Origin: Mannheimia cairinae
GTDB lineage: Bacteria; Pseudomonadota; Gammaproteobacteria; Enterobacterales; Pasteurellaceae
Length of the DNA stretch: 64,000 nt
Direction: 5' to 3'
NCBI RefSeq assembly: GCF_028649535.1
Contig: NZ_JAQSJE010000001.1
Coordinates: 124,001 to 188,000, forward strand
Positions 33,363 to 44,672 of this stretch are shown in pieces (the first letter of the stretch is position 1; each line of letters starts with the position of its first letter). The notes below the pieces were generated by a model, which was given only the letters and a program-made list of their open reading frames with translations, was not told where the DNA came from and ran no database searches. Made by a program: the position numbers and the translations under genes.

Positions 33363-34043
33363 ATGGCACTGAATAACATTTTAGGTTTATTCGCTCAATC
33401 GCCACTAAAACCATTGCAAAAACACTCAAATAAAGTGACTGAATGCAGTGAGTTACTAGAACCTTTTTTTGAAGCCACTTTTGAAAATAATTGGGAAAAG
33501 GCTGCTGATGTTCGAGGAAAAATTGTTGATTTAGAACGTCGAGCAGACTCCCTTAAGCGTGAAATTCGCTTAAAACTTCCTCGTGGTTTATTTATGCCTG
33601 TTGAAAGAACAGATTTATTAGAGTTAGTTACTCAATTAGATAAATTAGCTAACTACTCTAGAGATATTTCTGGTCGCATTATTGGGCGTAAATTAGTCAT
33701 TCCTGCTGAAATGCAACCTCTGTTTAAAAAATTTCTTTCTCGTAGTATTGATGCTTGTCGCCAAGTTCGCAAAGTCTTAAATGAAATGGACGAATTACTA
33801 GAAACTGGCTTTAGAGGTCGTGAGCTTGATTTCGTAAATAAAATGATTCTCGAACTTGATCAAATTGAAGATGATACCGATCAGTATCAAATTACCTTAC
33901 GTCATACATTATTAGAATTAGAGAAAACATTAAATCCGATTGATGTGATGTTCTTATATAAATGTATTGAACGTATTAGTATTTTGGCTGACCAAGCACA
34001 ACGTATCGGCTCCCGTATTGAATTAATGCTAGCAAAATCATAG
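33363..34043 (+). CDS. DUF47 family PhoU-like phosphate transport regulator
   Basis: A 226-aa helical protein of the DUF47 (TIGR00153) family: MALNNILGLFAQSPLKPLQKH, ADSLKREIRLKLPRGLFMPVERTDLLELV and a final ERISILADQAQRIGSRIELMLA. Such proteins are usually encoded just before a PiT phosphate permease, as here (11 bp gap), and modulate its transport. A TTGGAG ribosome site precedes the ATG. Confidence 0.88.
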   Translation: MALNNILGLFAQSPLKPLQKHSNKVTECSELLEPFFEATFENNWEKAADVRGKIVDLERRADSLKREIRLKLPRGLFMPVERTDLLELVTQLDKLANYSRDISGRIIGRKLVIPAEMQPLFKKFLSRSIDACRQVRKVLNEMDELLETGFRGRELDFVNKMILELDQIEDDTDQYQITLRHTLLELEKTLNPIDVMFLYKCIERISILADQAQRIGSRIELMLAKS

Positions 34044-34054
34044 GAGAATTTTTG

Positions 34055-35323
34055 ATGGAACTACTTAATCAATATGGCTCGGTTTTAGTTATTTTTACTG
34101 CTATTGTAGGTTTTATGATGGCATTTGGCATTGGGGCAAATGATGTTTCTAATGCAATGGGGACCTCTGTTGGTTCAGGCACTATTACCGTAAAACAAGC
34201 TATCATTATTGCAATGATCTTTGAAGTTGCCGGTGCTTACCTTGCTGGTGGTGAGGTAGCTGACACCATTAAAAGTGGTATTATTGACCCTTCTGAGTTT
34301 GCGAATCACCCTGATGTACTTGTTCTTGGTATGATGTCGTCTCTGTGTGCAGCAGGCTTTTGGCTTATTATTGCAACTAAAATGGGTTGGCCTGTTTCAG
34401 CGACACACACTATTATCGGTGCTGTAATCGGTTTTGCATTGGTCACTATTGGCTCAGAAGCAATTCAATGGGGAGCATTAGGCGGAATTGTCGGAAGTTG
34501 GTTTGTTACCCCTATTCTATCTGGTGTTGTGGCTTATTTAATCTTTATTAACTCACAAAAACTGATTTTTAACCGCTCTCAACCCTTCAAACAAGCTAAA
34601 AAATATGGCCCGATGTATATGGCAATTACAATTTTTATCCTTGTTATTGTTACCGTTTCAAAAGGCTTAAAACACGTTGGCTTACATTTAAATACACTAC
34701 AAACATTAGTTGTTTCTCTTGCATTTGCATTAATTGCATTTATCTTTGGTTACTTCTATTTCCGCAGCAAACGCTTCACAATGAAAGTTCGCTCTGAAGG
34801 TAAAGGATTTATTGGTGTTGAAAAAATCTTTAGTAACTTAATGTTATTAACTGCTTGTGCAATGGCTTTTGCCCACGGTTCAAACGATGTTGCTAATGCT
34901 ATCGGTCCTTTAGCTGCAGTTGAATCCATTGTTCGCAGTGGCGGTATTATTGAAGGCAAAACAATGATGGCTCCTTGGATCTTACCATTAGGTGCCTTAG
35001 GTATGATGTTTGGTTTAGCTATTATGGGGAAATCGGTAATGGCAACAGTCGGGACTGGTATTACCGAACTTACCCCTAGCCGTGGTTTTGCTGCTCAATT
35101 TGCTTGTGCTGTTACCGTTGTTATTGCATCAGGAACTGGCTTACCAATCTCAACAACACAAACATTAGTTGGTGCGGTCTTAGGTGTTGGCTTTGCTCGT
35201 GGTATTGCGGCACTTAATTTAGGAGTAATTCGTAATATTATTGTCTCTTGGGTAATTACGTTACCTGCTGGAGCAATGTTATCAATTATTATATATTTTA
35301 TTCTAAGTGCTCTCTTTCATTAA
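34055..35323 (+). CDS. Low-affinity inorganic phosphate permease (PiT family)
   Basis: A 422-aa membrane protein with about 10-12 hydrophobic segments. The two halves carry the duplicated PiT signature, GANDVSNAMGTSVGSGTITV (about 27-46) and GSNDVANAIGPLAAV (about 275-289), both with Asn-Asp-Val. It takes up phosphate or metal phosphate with protons. ATG 34055 is preceded by TAGGAG. Operon with DUF47; a terminator follows. Confidence 0.93.
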   Translation: MELLNQYGSVLVIFTAIVGFMMAFGIGANDVSNAMGTSVGSGTITVKQAIIIAMIFEVAGAYLAGGEVADTIKSGIIDPSEFANHPDVLVLGMMSSLCAAGFWLIIATKMGWPVSATHTIIGAVIGFALVTIGSEAIQWGALGGIVGSWFVTPILSGVVAYLIFINSQKLIFNRSQPFKQAKKYGPMYMAITIFILVIVTVSKGLKHVGLHLNTLQTLVVSLAFALIAFIFGYFYFRSKRFTMKVRSEGKGFIGVEKIFSNLMLLTACAMAFAHGSNDVANAIGPLAAVESIVRSGGIIEGKTMMAPWILPLGALGMMFGLAIMGKSVMATVGTGITELTPSRGFAAQFACAVTVVIASGTGLPISTTQTLVGAVLGVGFARGIAALNLGVIRNIIVSWVITLPAGAMLSIIIYFILSALFH

Positions 35324-35332
35324 TCTTATGTA

Positions 35333-35362
35333 GAAAGAATGTAAAACTGCATTCTTTCTTTT
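35333..35362 (+). terminator. Terminator after the phosphate permease gene
   Basis: GAAAGAATG (35333-35341) pairs with CATTCTTTC (35350-35358), followed by TTTT. Confidence 0.75.
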
Positions 35363-35379
35363 AAAAAGGAATATTTATA

Positions 35380-35991
35380 ATGCGAAAATTATCATCTGTA
35401 ATTCTTTCTTGTGTGTTACTCGGCATATCTACTCCACTTATTGCAGCAGATACCTACATTACCGAAAATTTAAATACATATATGCGTAAAGGAGCAGGTG
35501 ATCAATACCGTATTTCTGGAGCTATACAAGCAGGTGAAAAGGTTACCGTTTTAGAAAAAAGGGAACGTTATAGTCTTATTAGAGATAGTCGTAATCGTGA
35601 AGGTTGGGTATTAAATTCTGAATTAAGTGATACGGCAAGCCCTAAAGAGTTGATTCCACAGTTAAAACAACAAGTGCAAGACTTAACAAATCGTTTAAGT
35701 AAAGTTGATGCTGAGTGGCAACAACGTACTGCAGAAATGCAACGCAGAACACAAGACTCTGTGCAAAAAAGCAGTGATTTAGTGGCTGAAAATGCTCAGC
35801 TAAAACGTGAATTGGAGATTCTAAAAAATAAAAACCGTGATTTAGAAACAATGCACGATTCAGAAAAACGTGAAATTGTCATTCAATGGTTTATTTATGG
35901 TGGTGCTGTGCTTGGTGTAGGTCTATTACTTGGATTAATTATACCATTCTTAATTCCTCGTCGCCGACGTAACAACGGTGGCTGGGCATAA
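35380..35991 (+). CDS. SH3-domain membrane protein (YgiM/TIGR04211 type)
   Basis: A 203-aa protein with signal peptide (residues 1-22, ending IAA), a bacterial SH3 domain (about 25-85: YITENLNTYMRKGAGDQYRI, REGWVLNSELS), a coiled coil (about 90-160) and a C-terminal membrane segment (about 165-190) followed by basic RRRRNNGG. The architecture is that of the TIGR04211/YgiM family. Envelope location is clear, function is not. Confidence 0.85.
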   Translation: MRKLSSVILSCVLLGISTPLIAADTYITENLNTYMRKGAGDQYRISGAIQAGEKVTVLEKRERYSLIRDSRNREGWVLNSELSDTASPKELIPQLKQQVQDLTNRLSKVDAEWQQRTAEMQRRTQDSVQKSSDLVAENAQLKRELEILKNKNRDLETMHDSEKREIVIQWFIYGGAVLGVGLLLGLIIPFLIPRRRRNNGGWA

Positions 35992-35997
35992 AGATTA

Positions 35998-36032
35998 AAG
36001 GCTTCAATTTCAAATTGAAGCCTTATTTTTTT
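35998..36032. terminator. Bidirectional terminator between ygiM-like gene and aroA
   Basis: AAGGCTTCAATTT-C-AAATTGAAGCCTT, a near-perfect 27-bp palindrome, followed by ATTTTTTT. It serves convergent genes. Confidence 0.88.
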
Positions 36033-37326
36033 ATCTAATTGATAATTTCTCTAACTCAGTAAAATACGTTGGGAATGTCTTTGCCGTGCAATTTGGATCT
36101 AATATCGTCACAGGTGTATCTGATAATGCCACTAAAGAGAAGCACATTGCCACACGGTGATCGTTATAGGTTTCAATTTCTGCGTGCTGGAATTTATCTA
36201 ACGCTAACGGCTGAATGCGAATAAAATCTTCGCCCTCTTCCACTTCAGCTCCTACTTTTCGCAATTCTGTTGCCATTGCCGTTAAACGATCCGTTTCTTT
36301 CACTCGCCAGTTATAGATATTGCGAATAACGGTTTCGCCTTCAGCAAACAGAGCTGTTGTTGCAATCGTCATTGCAGCATCCGGAATATGATTCATATCC
36401 ATATCAATGCCTTTTAACTGAGATTGCTCTGCTTGGATAAAATCTTCTCCCCAAGTAATTTTAGCCCCCATCGCTTCTAATACATCAGCAAACAAGCGGT
36501 CACCTTGAATTGAATTTTTACCAATGCCCGTTACTTTTACTTTTCCTTTAATTGCCCCCGCGGCTAAGAAATAGCTTGCAGATGAAGCATCACCTTCTAC
36601 TAAGTATGTATTTGGCGAAATGTAGCTTTGGTTGCCTTTCACGAAGAAAGTTTGATAATTTTGATTTTCTACCTCAACACCGAAATCTTTCATCATCGCC
36701 AGCGTAATATCAATATAAGGCTTCGAAACTAGCTCCCCAATAATTTCAATTTCCATATCGCCATCTGCTAATGGAGCAGACATCAATAATGCCGTTAAAA
36801 ACTGGCTAGAGATAGAACCATCAATCTGAACCTTTCCACCTTTAAGCCCGCTATTACTAATTGCAAGTGGCGGATAGCCTTCATTCTCTAAATATTGAAC
36901 CTCTGCTCCAACTTGGCGTAAAGCATCCACTAAATGCTTAATAGGCCGCTCTTTCATACGAGGCTCGCCGGTTAAAAGCACTTGAGCGTTATCAGAACCT
37001 TTCAAACAAAGCGCCGCTGCAAGTGGACGCATTGCCGTACCTGCATTGCCTAAAAATAACGATAAACCATTTTTAGCTTGAAAAGCACCACCAATGCCTT
37101 CCACAGTACAAACCGTTTTATCTTCTGATAATGTATATTGCACCCCTAATGCCTTTAACGCATTAAGCATATGGCGAATATCATCACTATCTAATAAATT
37201 GGTTACTCGTGTTGTCCCTTTTGCTAGGGCTGCTAATAATAAAGCACGGTTTGAAAGACTTTTTGAACCGGGTAAATTGATCTCGCCTTCAACACGAGCA
37301 ATCGGATTAAGAACTAATTTTTCCAT
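36031..37326 (-). CDS. aroA: 3-phosphoshikimate 1-carboxyvinyltransferase (EPSP synthase)
   Basis: A 431-aa enzyme of the shikimate pathway joining shikimate-3-phosphate and phosphoenolpyruvate. Motifs are the N-terminal [18 protein letters not shown] (substrate Lys and Ser), [27 protein letters not shown], and near the end [10 protein letters not shown] and [11 protein letters not shown]. It starts 9 bp after hisC and is presumably co-transcribed. Confidence 0.97.
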   Translation of the reverse strand: MEKLVLNPIARVEGEINLPGSKSLSNRALLLAALAKGTTRVTNLLDSDDIRHMLNALKALGVQYTLSEDKTVCTVEGIGGAFQAKNGLSLFLGNAGTAMRPLAAALCLKGSDNAQVLLTGEPRMKERPIKHLVDALRQVGAEVQYLENEGYPPLAISNSGLKGGKVQIDGSISSQFLTALLMSAPLADGDMEIEIIGELVSKPYIDITLAMMKDFGVEVENQNYQTFFVKGNQSYISPNTYLVEGDASSASYFLAAGAIKGKVKVTGIGKNSIQGDRLFADVLEAMGAKITWGEDFIQAEQSQLKGIDMDMNHIPDAAMTIATTALFAEGETVIRNIYNWRVKETDRLTAMATELRKVGAEVEEGEDFIRIQPLALDKFQHAEIETYNDHRVAMCFSLVALSDTPVTILDPNCTAKTFPTYFTELEKLSIR

Positions 37327-37335
37327 TTTATATAA

Positions 37336-38430
37336 CTATCCTAAAACTTTTAATAAGGCACCAAAGAAACGATCGTTTTCGGCAGGTAAACCGATACTAA
37401 TACGTAAATGATTCGGCATTCCATAGCCTGCGATAGGGCGAACAATAACCCCTTCACGTAATAAAGCATCATAAATTGCAGCCGCTGGACGTTTAAAATT
37501 AATCGTAATAAAGTTACCTTTAGATGGAATATACTCCAAACCATTTGCTTGGCAGAATGCCTCGTAACGAGCCATTTCCAAGCGGTTATTTTTTGCCACT
37601 TTTTTGACAAATTCATCATCATTCATAACCGCAATAGCTGAAGCTAATGCCAAACTATTACAGTTAAAAGGTTGGCGAACACGGTTTAGTAAATCTGCAA
37701 TCTCAGCATTAGATACCGCATAACCAATACGAAGCCCTGCTAAACCATAGGCTTTAGAAAGTGAACGAGAAACGATTAGATTTGGATATTTATTTGATAA
37801 ACCAAATGAATCTACTCTCTCCTCTTTAGCGGTAAATTCAGTATAAGCTTCATCTAATACGACAAGAATATGGCTTGGTACTTTTGCTAAAAATGCATCA
37901 ATTTCAGCTTCTGTTAAAAAATTACCGGTTGGGTTATTCGGATTCGCAATAAAAATAAGTTTTGTTTTTTCGTTAATAGCCGCTAAAAATGCCTCTAAAT
38001 CGTGTCCCCAGTTTTTAGCAGGAATTTCACGGGCAACTGCATTAATCGCCTTGGTGACAAGCGGATAAACAATAAACGCATATTGAGAATAAATAATTTC
38101 ATCTTTATCACTTGCGAAAGTGTGAGCAAAAAGTTCTAACAAATCGTTTGAGCCATTACCCAAAGTAATTTGATTTGCATTCAAACCAAATTTTTTAGAA
38201 ATAGCCACTTTTAGCTCAAAACCGTTTGCATCAGGATAACGGGTTAAATCATCTAATTGGTTCATAATCGCTTGTTTAGCACTTTCTGGAAAATCAAACG
38301 GATTTTCATTTGAGGCTAATTTGATAATATTACTGATGCCTAATTCTCGTTCTAATTCTTCAATAGGCTTGCCTGCTTGATAAGGTGCTAACGATTTTAC
38401 ACCTTCATTTGCGATGTTAAGAAATTGCAT
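37336..38430 (-). CDS. hisC: Histidinol-phosphate aminotransferase
   Basis: A 364-aa PLP enzyme of histidine synthesis. It has LASNENPFDFPESA, the NPNNPTGN segment, and the PLP-lysine motif SRSLSKAYGLAGLRIGYAV (about 215-233). An AAGAGGA ribosome site precedes the ATG. It is separate from a his operon and leads a hisC-aroA pair; Pasteurellaceae often have such a scattered second hisC. It could also use aromatic substrates, which its pairing with aroA fits. Confidence 0.9.
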   Translation of the reverse strand: MQFLNIANEGVKSLAPYQAGKPIEELERELGISNIIKLASNENPFDFPESAKQAIMNQLDDLTRYPDANGFELKVAISKKFGLNANQITLGNGSNDLLELFAHTFASDKDEIIYSQYAFIVYPLVTKAINAVAREIPAKNWGHDLEAFLAAINEKTKLIFIANPNNPTGNFLTEAEIDAFLAKVPSHILVVLDEAYTEFTAKEERVDSFGLSNKYPNLIVSRSLSKAYGLAGLRIGYAVSNAEIADLLNRVRQPFNCNSLALASAIAVMNDDEFVKKVAKNNRLEMARYEAFCQANGLEYIPSKGNFITINFKRPAAAIYDALLREGVIVRPIAGYGMPNHLRISIGLPAENDRFFGALLKVLG

Positions 38431-38583
38431 AATATCCTCTTATTCATTCTTATAAAGATAGTAAATGGATTGTAGTAGAGAATAGTAAATTTAGCTAGTA
38501 AAAAATATGTTACAACTGGAAAGAAAACGATACATTTTGTAAAAATGTAATAGAAATAGACCGCTTGCTATAAATTCAGATAC

Positions 38584-38615
38584 TAAAAAAACCGAGAGCA
38601 TCATACTCTCGGTTT
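38584..38615 (-). terminator. Terminator after ftsH
   Basis: AAACCGAGAG-CATCATA-CTCTCGGTTT; read on the minus strand the stem is followed by a T-rich run. Confidence 0.85.
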
Positions 38616-38622
38616 AATTTAA

Positions 38623-40578
38623 TTAGTGATCAGCTTTCGTATCAGCTAATGAATCACCTACATTATTATCTTTATTTGGTTTATCTTCTAAAGTTGATGT
38701 CGTATCTGCCGCTTGCTCACCACTAGGTGGAACAGCATTGTCATCATCTTTAGTTGGGGTATCACTCCAACCTGAAGGTTCTCCAACTGGGCGACGAGCC
38801 ATTAAATCATCAATCTGCTTGCTATCTAATGTTTCGTATTTTAATAGAGCATCTTTCATTGCATGTAAGATGTCCATATTTTCTTCCAATGTCTGTTTCG
38901 CACGTTGATAGTTGCGGTCAATGATTTTACGCATTTCCACATCAATTAATTTTTGTGACTCTTCAGACACCCCCTTAATTGCACCCATTCCATCTTCATT
39001 TTGATAGAAAATTGGCCCAAGTTCTTGAGAGAAGCCCCATTGAGTTACCATTGCTCGAGCAATTTGTGTTGCTCGATGAATATCAGATGATGCCCCTGTA
39101 GTAATCTTATCTTCACCGAAAATTAAACCTTCTGCGATACGTCCTGCAAATAGTGTTGAAAGCTGGCTTTCTAATTTTGTGAAGGTTTCACTTACACGGT
39201 CCCCCTCTGGTAAGAATTGTGCAAAACCTAATGCTTGCCCACGAGGTACAATAGTTACTTTATTAAGAGGATCGTGCTCAGGCATTAAATAACCAACAAT
39301 TACGTGACCAGCTTCGTGATAAGCCGTATTGATGATCTCTTTTTCTGTCATCGTATTTGAGCGACGCTCTGGCCCCATATTAATTTTGTCACGAGCTTCT
39401 TCAAAATCTTCCATCGTGACTACACGTTTATTTTTACGTGCTGCAAATAAAGCGGCTTCATTTACTAGGTTCGCTAATTGAGCACCCGAGTAACCAGGTG
39501 TTCCACGTGCAATTTGCATTGGATCCACACCGTCTGCAAGCGGTACTTTTTTCAAGTGAACTTTCAAAATTTGCTCACGGCCTTTTACATTTGGTAAATC
39601 AACCGTTACCTGACGGTCAAAACGACCAGGACGTGTTAATGCATCATCAAGTACATCTGCACGGTTTGTTGCTGCAATAATAATGACACCTTCAGAACCT
39701 TCAAAACCGTCCATTTCAACAAGCATTTGGTTTAAGGTTTGTTCACGCTCATCGTGCCCACCACTGAAACCTGCACCACCACGTTTACGACCAACCGCAT
39801 CAATTTCATCAATGAAGATGATACAAGGTGCATTTTTCTTTGCTTGTTCAAATAAATCACGTACACGAGAAGCCCCTACACCGACAAACATCTCAACGAA
39901 GTCTGAACCAGCCATTGTAAAGAAAGGAACTTTTGCTTCGCCCGCAATTGCTTTTGCCAATAATGTTTTACCTGTACCAGGAGGGCCAACCATTAAAATC
40001 CCTTTTGGAATTCGACCACCTAATTTTTGGAACTTAGAAGGATCACGTAAGAATTCTACTACTTCGCCAACTTCTTCTTTGGCTTCATCGCAACCTGCAA
40101 CATCGCTAAAGCGAGTTTTGACTTCTTCGGCTGTCAGCATTTTGGCTTTACTTTTACCAAAGCCCATTGCACCACGACCGCCACCGCCTTGCATTTGTCG
40201 CATATAAAAGACATAAAAGCCAATTAAAAGCAACATCGGGAACCACGAAATCAAGATTTGTGAAAGCAATCCACGACGCTCAACGGGTTGCCCCGTTACA
40301 ACTGCATTCGTTTTTGCCAAATCAGCCATTAAGTATTGATCATACATTGGCATTACAGTTTTATAGGTTGCTCCATCATTTTTGGTAACAGAGATCGTAT
40401 CTTCATTTTGTCTAAAATCTACACCTTTTAAACGATTTTCTTTAACATCATTTAAAAATGTAGAATATGGAACAGTATTTGAAGCACTGCCAAAATTTGA
40501 ATTGAAGCCTTCATAAGCAGCCATCATTACAATAGCAACTACAACCCAAAGTAAAATATTTTTAACCATATCGTTCAA
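38623..40578 (-). CDS. ftsH: ATP-dependent zinc metalloprotease FtsH
   Basis: A 651-aa inner-membrane AAA protease that degrades unassembled membrane proteins, LpxC and sigma-32 in related bacteria. Two membrane segments (about 7-23 and 105-125) flank a periplasmic domain. The AAA domain has Walker A GPPGTGKT (198-205), [15 protein letters not shown] and the SRH motif. Zinc site HEAGH is near 420. TTG at 40578 is 7 bases after GGGG; an ATG three codons in (MVKN) is the alternative. Encoded after rlmE, the usual order. Confidence 0.96.
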   Translation of the reverse strand: MNDMVKNILLWVVVAIVMMAAYEGFNSNFGSASNTVPYSTFLNDVKENRLKGVDFRQNEDTISVTKNDGATYKTVMPMYDQYLMADLAKTNAVVTGQPVERRGLLSQILISWFPMLLLIGFYVFYMRQMQGGGGRGAMGFGKSKAKMLTAEEVKTRFSDVAGCDEAKEEVGEVVEFLRDPSKFQKLGGRIPKGILMVGPPGTGKTLLAKAIAGEAKVPFFTMAGSDFVEMFVGVGASRVRDLFEQAKKNAPCIIFIDEIDAVGRKRGGAGFSGGHDEREQTLNQMLVEMDGFEGSEGVIIIAATNRADVLDDALTRPGRFDRQVTVDLPNVKGREQILKVHLKKVPLADGVDPMQIARGTPGYSGAQLANLVNEAALFAARKNKRVVTMEDFEEARDKINMGPERRSNTMTEKEIINTAYHEAGHVIVGYLMPEHDPLNKVTIVPRGQALGFAQFLPEGDRVSETFTKLESQLSTLFAGRIAEGLIFGEDKITTGASSDIHRATQIARAMVTQWGFSQELGPIFYQNEDGMGAIKGVSEESQKLIDVEMRKIIDRNYQRAKQTLEENMDILHAMKDALLKYETLDSKQIDDLMARRPVGEPSGWSDTPTKDDDNAVPPSGEQAADTTSTLEDKPNKDNNVGDSLADTKADH

Positions 40579-40686
40579 GGTTAATCCCCTATTTTTTAAT
40601 AAAACTATTCAAGGTTACTATAAAAGCGGTTAAATTTCTTGAGTTTTTTGCAATTTTTTAACAAAAAACAACCGCTTGTTTTATTT

Positions 40687-41313
40687 CTAGCCCTTATAAC
40701 CTGTTGCGACTATATAAACTTCTCTTGAGCGATCTCGTGATGCCTCTGGTTTTCTCACCTTAACTACACTAAACATTGAACGTATTTCTCGTAGGTATTC
40801 GTCAAAGCCTTCGCCTTGGAATACTTTGACAACAAAGCTACCCTTTGGTGCCAGAACTTGACGACACATATCCAATGCTAATTCAACTAAATACATTGCT
40901 CGTGGAATATCTACAGAGGGCATTCCGCTAAAATTTGGAGCCATATCAGACATTACCACATCAACCATTTCATCGCCTACACGCTCAAGTAAGGCATTTA
41001 GAACACTTTCCTCACGGAAATCCCCTTGCAAAAAATCAACCCCTGCAATCGGATTCATATCCAAAATATCACAAGCAATTACTCTCCCTTTACTACCAAT
41101 TTGCGTAACCACATACTGAGACCAACCACCAGGGGCAGCACCTAAATCTACTACGGTCATTCCTGGTTTAAACAATTTGTCTGTTTTCTGGATTTCATCT
41201 AACTTAAAATATGCACGAGAACGTAATTTTTGTTTATGTGCTTTTTGAACGAATTGATCTTTAAAATGTTCTGCAAGCCAGCGTGAAGAGCTTGCACTAC
41301 GTTTTCTACCCAT
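40687..41313 (-). CDS. rlmE: 23S rRNA 2'-O-methyltransferase RlmE (FtsJ/RrmJ)
   Basis: A 208-aa SAM-dependent enzyme that methylates U2552 of 23S rRNA in the A loop. Visible are [12 protein letters not shown] with the catalytic Lys, SAM motif [15 protein letters not shown], the [12 protein letters not shown] segment and [11 protein letters not shown]. Paired uptake signals in the gap to ftsH (about 40623-40680) form a long inverted repeat. Confidence 0.95.
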   Translation of the reverse strand: MGRKRSASSSRWLAEHFKDQFVQKAHKQKLRSRAYFKLDEIQKTDKLFKPGMTVVDLGAAPGGWSQYVVTQIGSKGRVIACDILDMNPIAGVDFLQGDFREESVLNALLERVGDEMVDVVMSDMAPNFSGMPSVDIPRAMYLVELALDMCRQVLAPKGSFVVKVFQGEGFDEYLREIRSMFSVVKVRKPEASRDRSREVYIVATGYKG

Positions 41314-41422
41314 TTTTTTCTCTAATTTTTATACTTAAAATCAATGGATTATAATAAGGCTTAAATTTTTGAATTCAAGAGTTAATACCACTAGAAACAA
41401 GAATTTTAGCAAAATTAACACT

Positions 41423-42886
41423 TTATAAATTAATTTTTAAATCACCATACTGTGTTTTAATCCAAAACATTACCTCTTTAAGTACACCTTTTTGAAGGGC
41501 AGACATTAGTATTTCCATATATGGATAATCAATTATATTGTCCTTGATAGGCAATAGTAATTTATCTGATTGGATTTTTTTACTACTAATGCTGTTTCCC
41601 CAAGAATATTTATGTCCAAGCCCTTTTTCTAAACAAGTTTTCATAAAAAGCTGGATCAATTTAGTTGCTATTTCTTTATTTTTTAAATGTAAACATAAGT
41701 TATGGCTATCATTTGAAAAGAAATCTTGAGCTTGGTAAGTCACAACAAATGTTTTTCCCCCTATAAAAATGCAGTTACCTTTATCTAAAAATCGCTGATC
41801 GTAAGAAATATATGTTGATACTGCGTTATTTTCTTTACTTGCCGATAAATAAGGGGTATTCCCACTATCTGAAATTATATCTCTAGATAAAATATTAAAT
41901 GTATTTTTTACATTAAAAATATCTACCACATCAAACCATTCAAATGACACTTTTCCTTGTTCTAATTGTTCAATAGCTGTCCTTTCTTTTTCACTTAATT
42001 TGGTATCTATTAAACCTTTTAATTGTAAATATTCATATAAATTAACAATGGGTTCTACTTGCAAGGCCATTATAAAATCATTCATAAATTGGTATGCATT
42101 TTGCCCATTATTGTACTGAGGAATATAAATATCTAACCCCTTTAGGCTCTCAAGCGTGGGATAATGAGCATAACCACCTGTAAATTGTTTAAGGCTACTA
42201 TTTACGACTGCAATAAAAAATAATTTAGTTTCAATAATTTCATTATACATACAACACTCTTTGAGAAGCTGTTATATTATGATTATTCATCAGCACATTT
42301 AGCTTCTTAGCATATGATTGTAATTTTTCTCGGCTATCAATCAAAATTTGATGTTTTTCAGCCTCAGTTAAACGTGCTTCATTTAAAAATTCATCAAATG
42401 CTTTACTACTCCCTAAAAAGTCAAAGGTAGTATGTGGCATTTTCTTAAATGCATTATCATTGCTACCTAAACATAATAGATTTGAAGCTGTACATTTTCT
42501 TGGTTATCACCTGCCACCCCGACCGCAATAACATCTTGGTATTTCCCAGATGCTAGCATTTCACGAGTATAGTAAAGGACCCCATTTACTGCATAATTTG
42601 AGATTGATTTTTCATCGAATTTAATTTCATTTTTGGTTTGATTAATAAGCTTTTTAAGATTAAGTTTATTTTCAATAATGACGGGAACACTATATTTTTC
42701 ACAGTGAAAATCGGGTTTGCCAAAATTAGTTTTCTTTTGGGTTTTAGATGCACTAGTCAATGCCATTTTCATATAATTTGACATTGCACTTTCTGTATTG
42801 AAATCTTTGAGTTTACATAAGCCTAATTGCTCAAGTGATTTTTGGACAAAATCATTTACATCATTTTCTAATTTCCAAGCTAACAT
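41423..42886 (-). pseudogene. Remnant of a type IIG/BcgI-like restriction-modification gene
   Basis: Three pieces on one strand look like one former gene. 42886-42467 encodes an N-terminal nuclease segment with a PD-(D/E)xK pattern (KPDFHCEKYSVPVIIENKL). A missing T in GTTTAGG near 42469 shifts the frame. The next frame, LGSNDNAFKKMPHTTF, runs to ASQRVLYV and a stop at 42243. There it meets a specificity-like C-terminus (42250-41423: SSLKQFTGGYAHYPTLESLKGLDIYIPQ, a target-recognition domain). The whole methylase domain expected in between is absent. The locus is almost certainly inactive as a restriction enzyme; the lone specificity part could still be translated. Confidence 0.7.
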
Positions 42887-42980
42887 TTACACATCCTCTT
42901 TAAAAGTGAAATGTTCAAGGCAATAACAAGCGGTAAGAAAATTAGAAAAATTTGCAAAAAATGCTTGCAATTTTAGCTTA

Positions 42981-42999
42981 GGCAAGGCAAGGCAAGGCA
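42981..42999. repeat. GGCAA pentanucleotide repeat (three copies plus a partial)
   Basis: GGCAA x3 then GGCA upstream of the nuclease remnant start, outside any reading frame. Confidence 0.8.
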
Positions 43000-43046
43000 G
43001 CATTGTATTCTCCAAAAATAATGTCAAGTAAAATATAAATGATATA

Positions 43047-43075
43047 AAAAAGGCAGGAAAATATCCTGCCTTTTG
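43047..43075 (-). terminator. Terminator of the rplM-rpsI operon
   Basis: AAAAGGCAGGA pairs with TCCTGCCTTTT (43048-43058 and 43064-43074); on the minus strand it ends in a T run. Confidence 0.88.
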
Positions 43076-43090
43076 AAAACGAAAATAAAA

Positions 43091-43486
43091 TTAACGTTTT
43101 GAATATTGTGGACGACGACGTGCTTTGTGTAAACCCACTTTTTTACGTTCAACGCGACGTGCATCACGTGTAACGAAGCCTGCAGCACGTAATGCTGGGC
43201 GTAGAGTTTCATCGTATTCCATTAATGCACGTGTGATACCGTGACGGATCGCACCTGCTTGACCAGAAATACCACCACCAGTTACAGTGATGTATAAGTC
43301 TAATTTATCTGTTAACTCAACTAATTCTAATGGCTGGCGTACGATCATACGTGAAGTTTCACGACCGAAGTAAACGTCTAAAGAACGTTGGTTGATGGTA
43401 ATGTTACCACTGCCCGGTTTGATAAATACACGAGCTGAAGAGCTTTTGCGGCGACCTGTGCCGTAGTTTTGATTTGCTGCTGTCAT
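43091..43486 (-). CDS. rpsI: 30S ribosomal protein S9 (uS9)
   Basis: A 131-aa ribosomal protein with the conserved start [21 protein letters not shown] and the C-terminal tail ending in QYSKR, which reaches the P-site tRNA. Length is standard. It follows rplM after 15 bp as in most bacteria. Confidence 0.98.
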   Translation of the reverse strand: MTAANQNYGTGRRKSSSARVFIKPGSGNITINQRSLDVYFGRETSRMIVRQPLELVELTDKLDLYITVTGGGISGQAGAIRHGITRALMEYDETLRPALRAAGFVTRDARRVERKKVGLHKARRRPQYSKR

Positions 43487-43501
43487 TTTTCTGCTCCGTG
43501 A

Positions 43502-43933
<432 letters not shown>

Positions 43934-44069
43934 TTAAATACCAAAATTTAAAGTTTATAACCCAATTCCAATTAAGGAATTACCTATATGACGGTAGAAT
44001 CCGACCCCTTCGAGTCAATTCTGACCAAACTTACTTGGCGGGAAAATCCAAGCAAAACAGGGTGGCAGA

Positions 44070-44099
44070 ATTATACAGATATTTCGTTCAAAAATCTAA
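44070..44099 (-). promoter_or_regulatory. Possible rplM promoter
   Basis: On the minus strand TTAGAT (44094-44099), 18-bp spacer, TATAAT (44070-44075). The -10 is perfect, the -35 weak. Confidence 0.4.
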
Positions 44100-44223
44100 T
44101 ATTTTTTGTACTTATTCGCAAAAATTGAATCTATATCACATTTTAATCATTTGGAGCTTTTCAAATAAAAAATGAAATGCTAAAAATAGTGATAAATTAA
44201 TCCACATTAGCGAGGAGAGTATA

Positions 44224-44622
44224 ATGGAACAATGGTCTATGGACATTTGGGCTGCTATTTGTGCGGCACTTATAATTGGAATTATAATTGGAAGCACTCT
44301 AGTTAGAGCATTTCATAGCGGAGTAAAAAAACAACACGAATTAGAGGCTGAATTAAAAGAGACTAAAACCCAAGTTGATGAGCAAAAACAAAAACTTGAA
44401 CAACACTTTGAGCAATCAGCTCAATTACTTTCAACATTAGCCACTGATTATAAAAAGCTTTATGCTCATTTAGCACAAAGTTCTGAGCAGTTATTACCTG
44501 AAGCAACCAAAAATATTGAGCTTTTCCAGCAAGCTCAACTTTCGGTACAATCTGAAGAAAAAACAGAAGAAGATCAACCGAGAGACTATTCTGAAGGTTC
44601 TTCGGGATTACTAAAATCGTAA
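44224..44622 (+). CDS. zapG: ZapG/YhcB family cell-envelope division protein
   Basis: A 132-aa protein with an N-terminal membrane anchor (about 9-27, IWAAICAALIIGIIIGSTLV), a coiled coil (about 35-85) and a polar tail. This is the DUF1043/YhcB (ZapG) layout, linked to cell division and envelope growth. AGGAGAG ribosome site. The LATDYKKLYAHLAQSSEQLLP segment is typical. Confidence 0.85.
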   Translation: MEQWSMDIWAAICAALIIGIIIGSTLVRAFHSGVKKQHELEAELKETKTQVDEQKQKLEQHFEQSAQLLSTLATDYKKLYAHLAQSSEQLLPEATKNIELFQQAQLSVQSEEKTEEDQPRDYSEGSSGLLKS

Positions 44623-44639
44623 ATATTTTCAAAAAAATG

Positions 44640-44672
44640 CCCGCTTGTTTTCAATGCAAGCGGGTATTTTTT
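44640..44672. terminator. Bidirectional terminator with paired uptake-signal cores
   Basis: CCCGCTTG (44640-44647) pairs with CAAGCGGG (44657-44664), flanked by A and T runs, between the convergent zapG and glnD. Confidence 0.85.

Noticed and set aside
39683-40207. Long plus-strand open frame opposite ftsH
   Set aside because: It is the antisense shadow of the conserved AAA domain; composition and Ser/Pro-rich translation show no family features.
42981-42999. Phase-variation tract controlling the restriction gene
   Set aside because: Only three copies of GGCAA, outside the reading frame and without a clear promoter relation, and the gene downstream is already destroyed.
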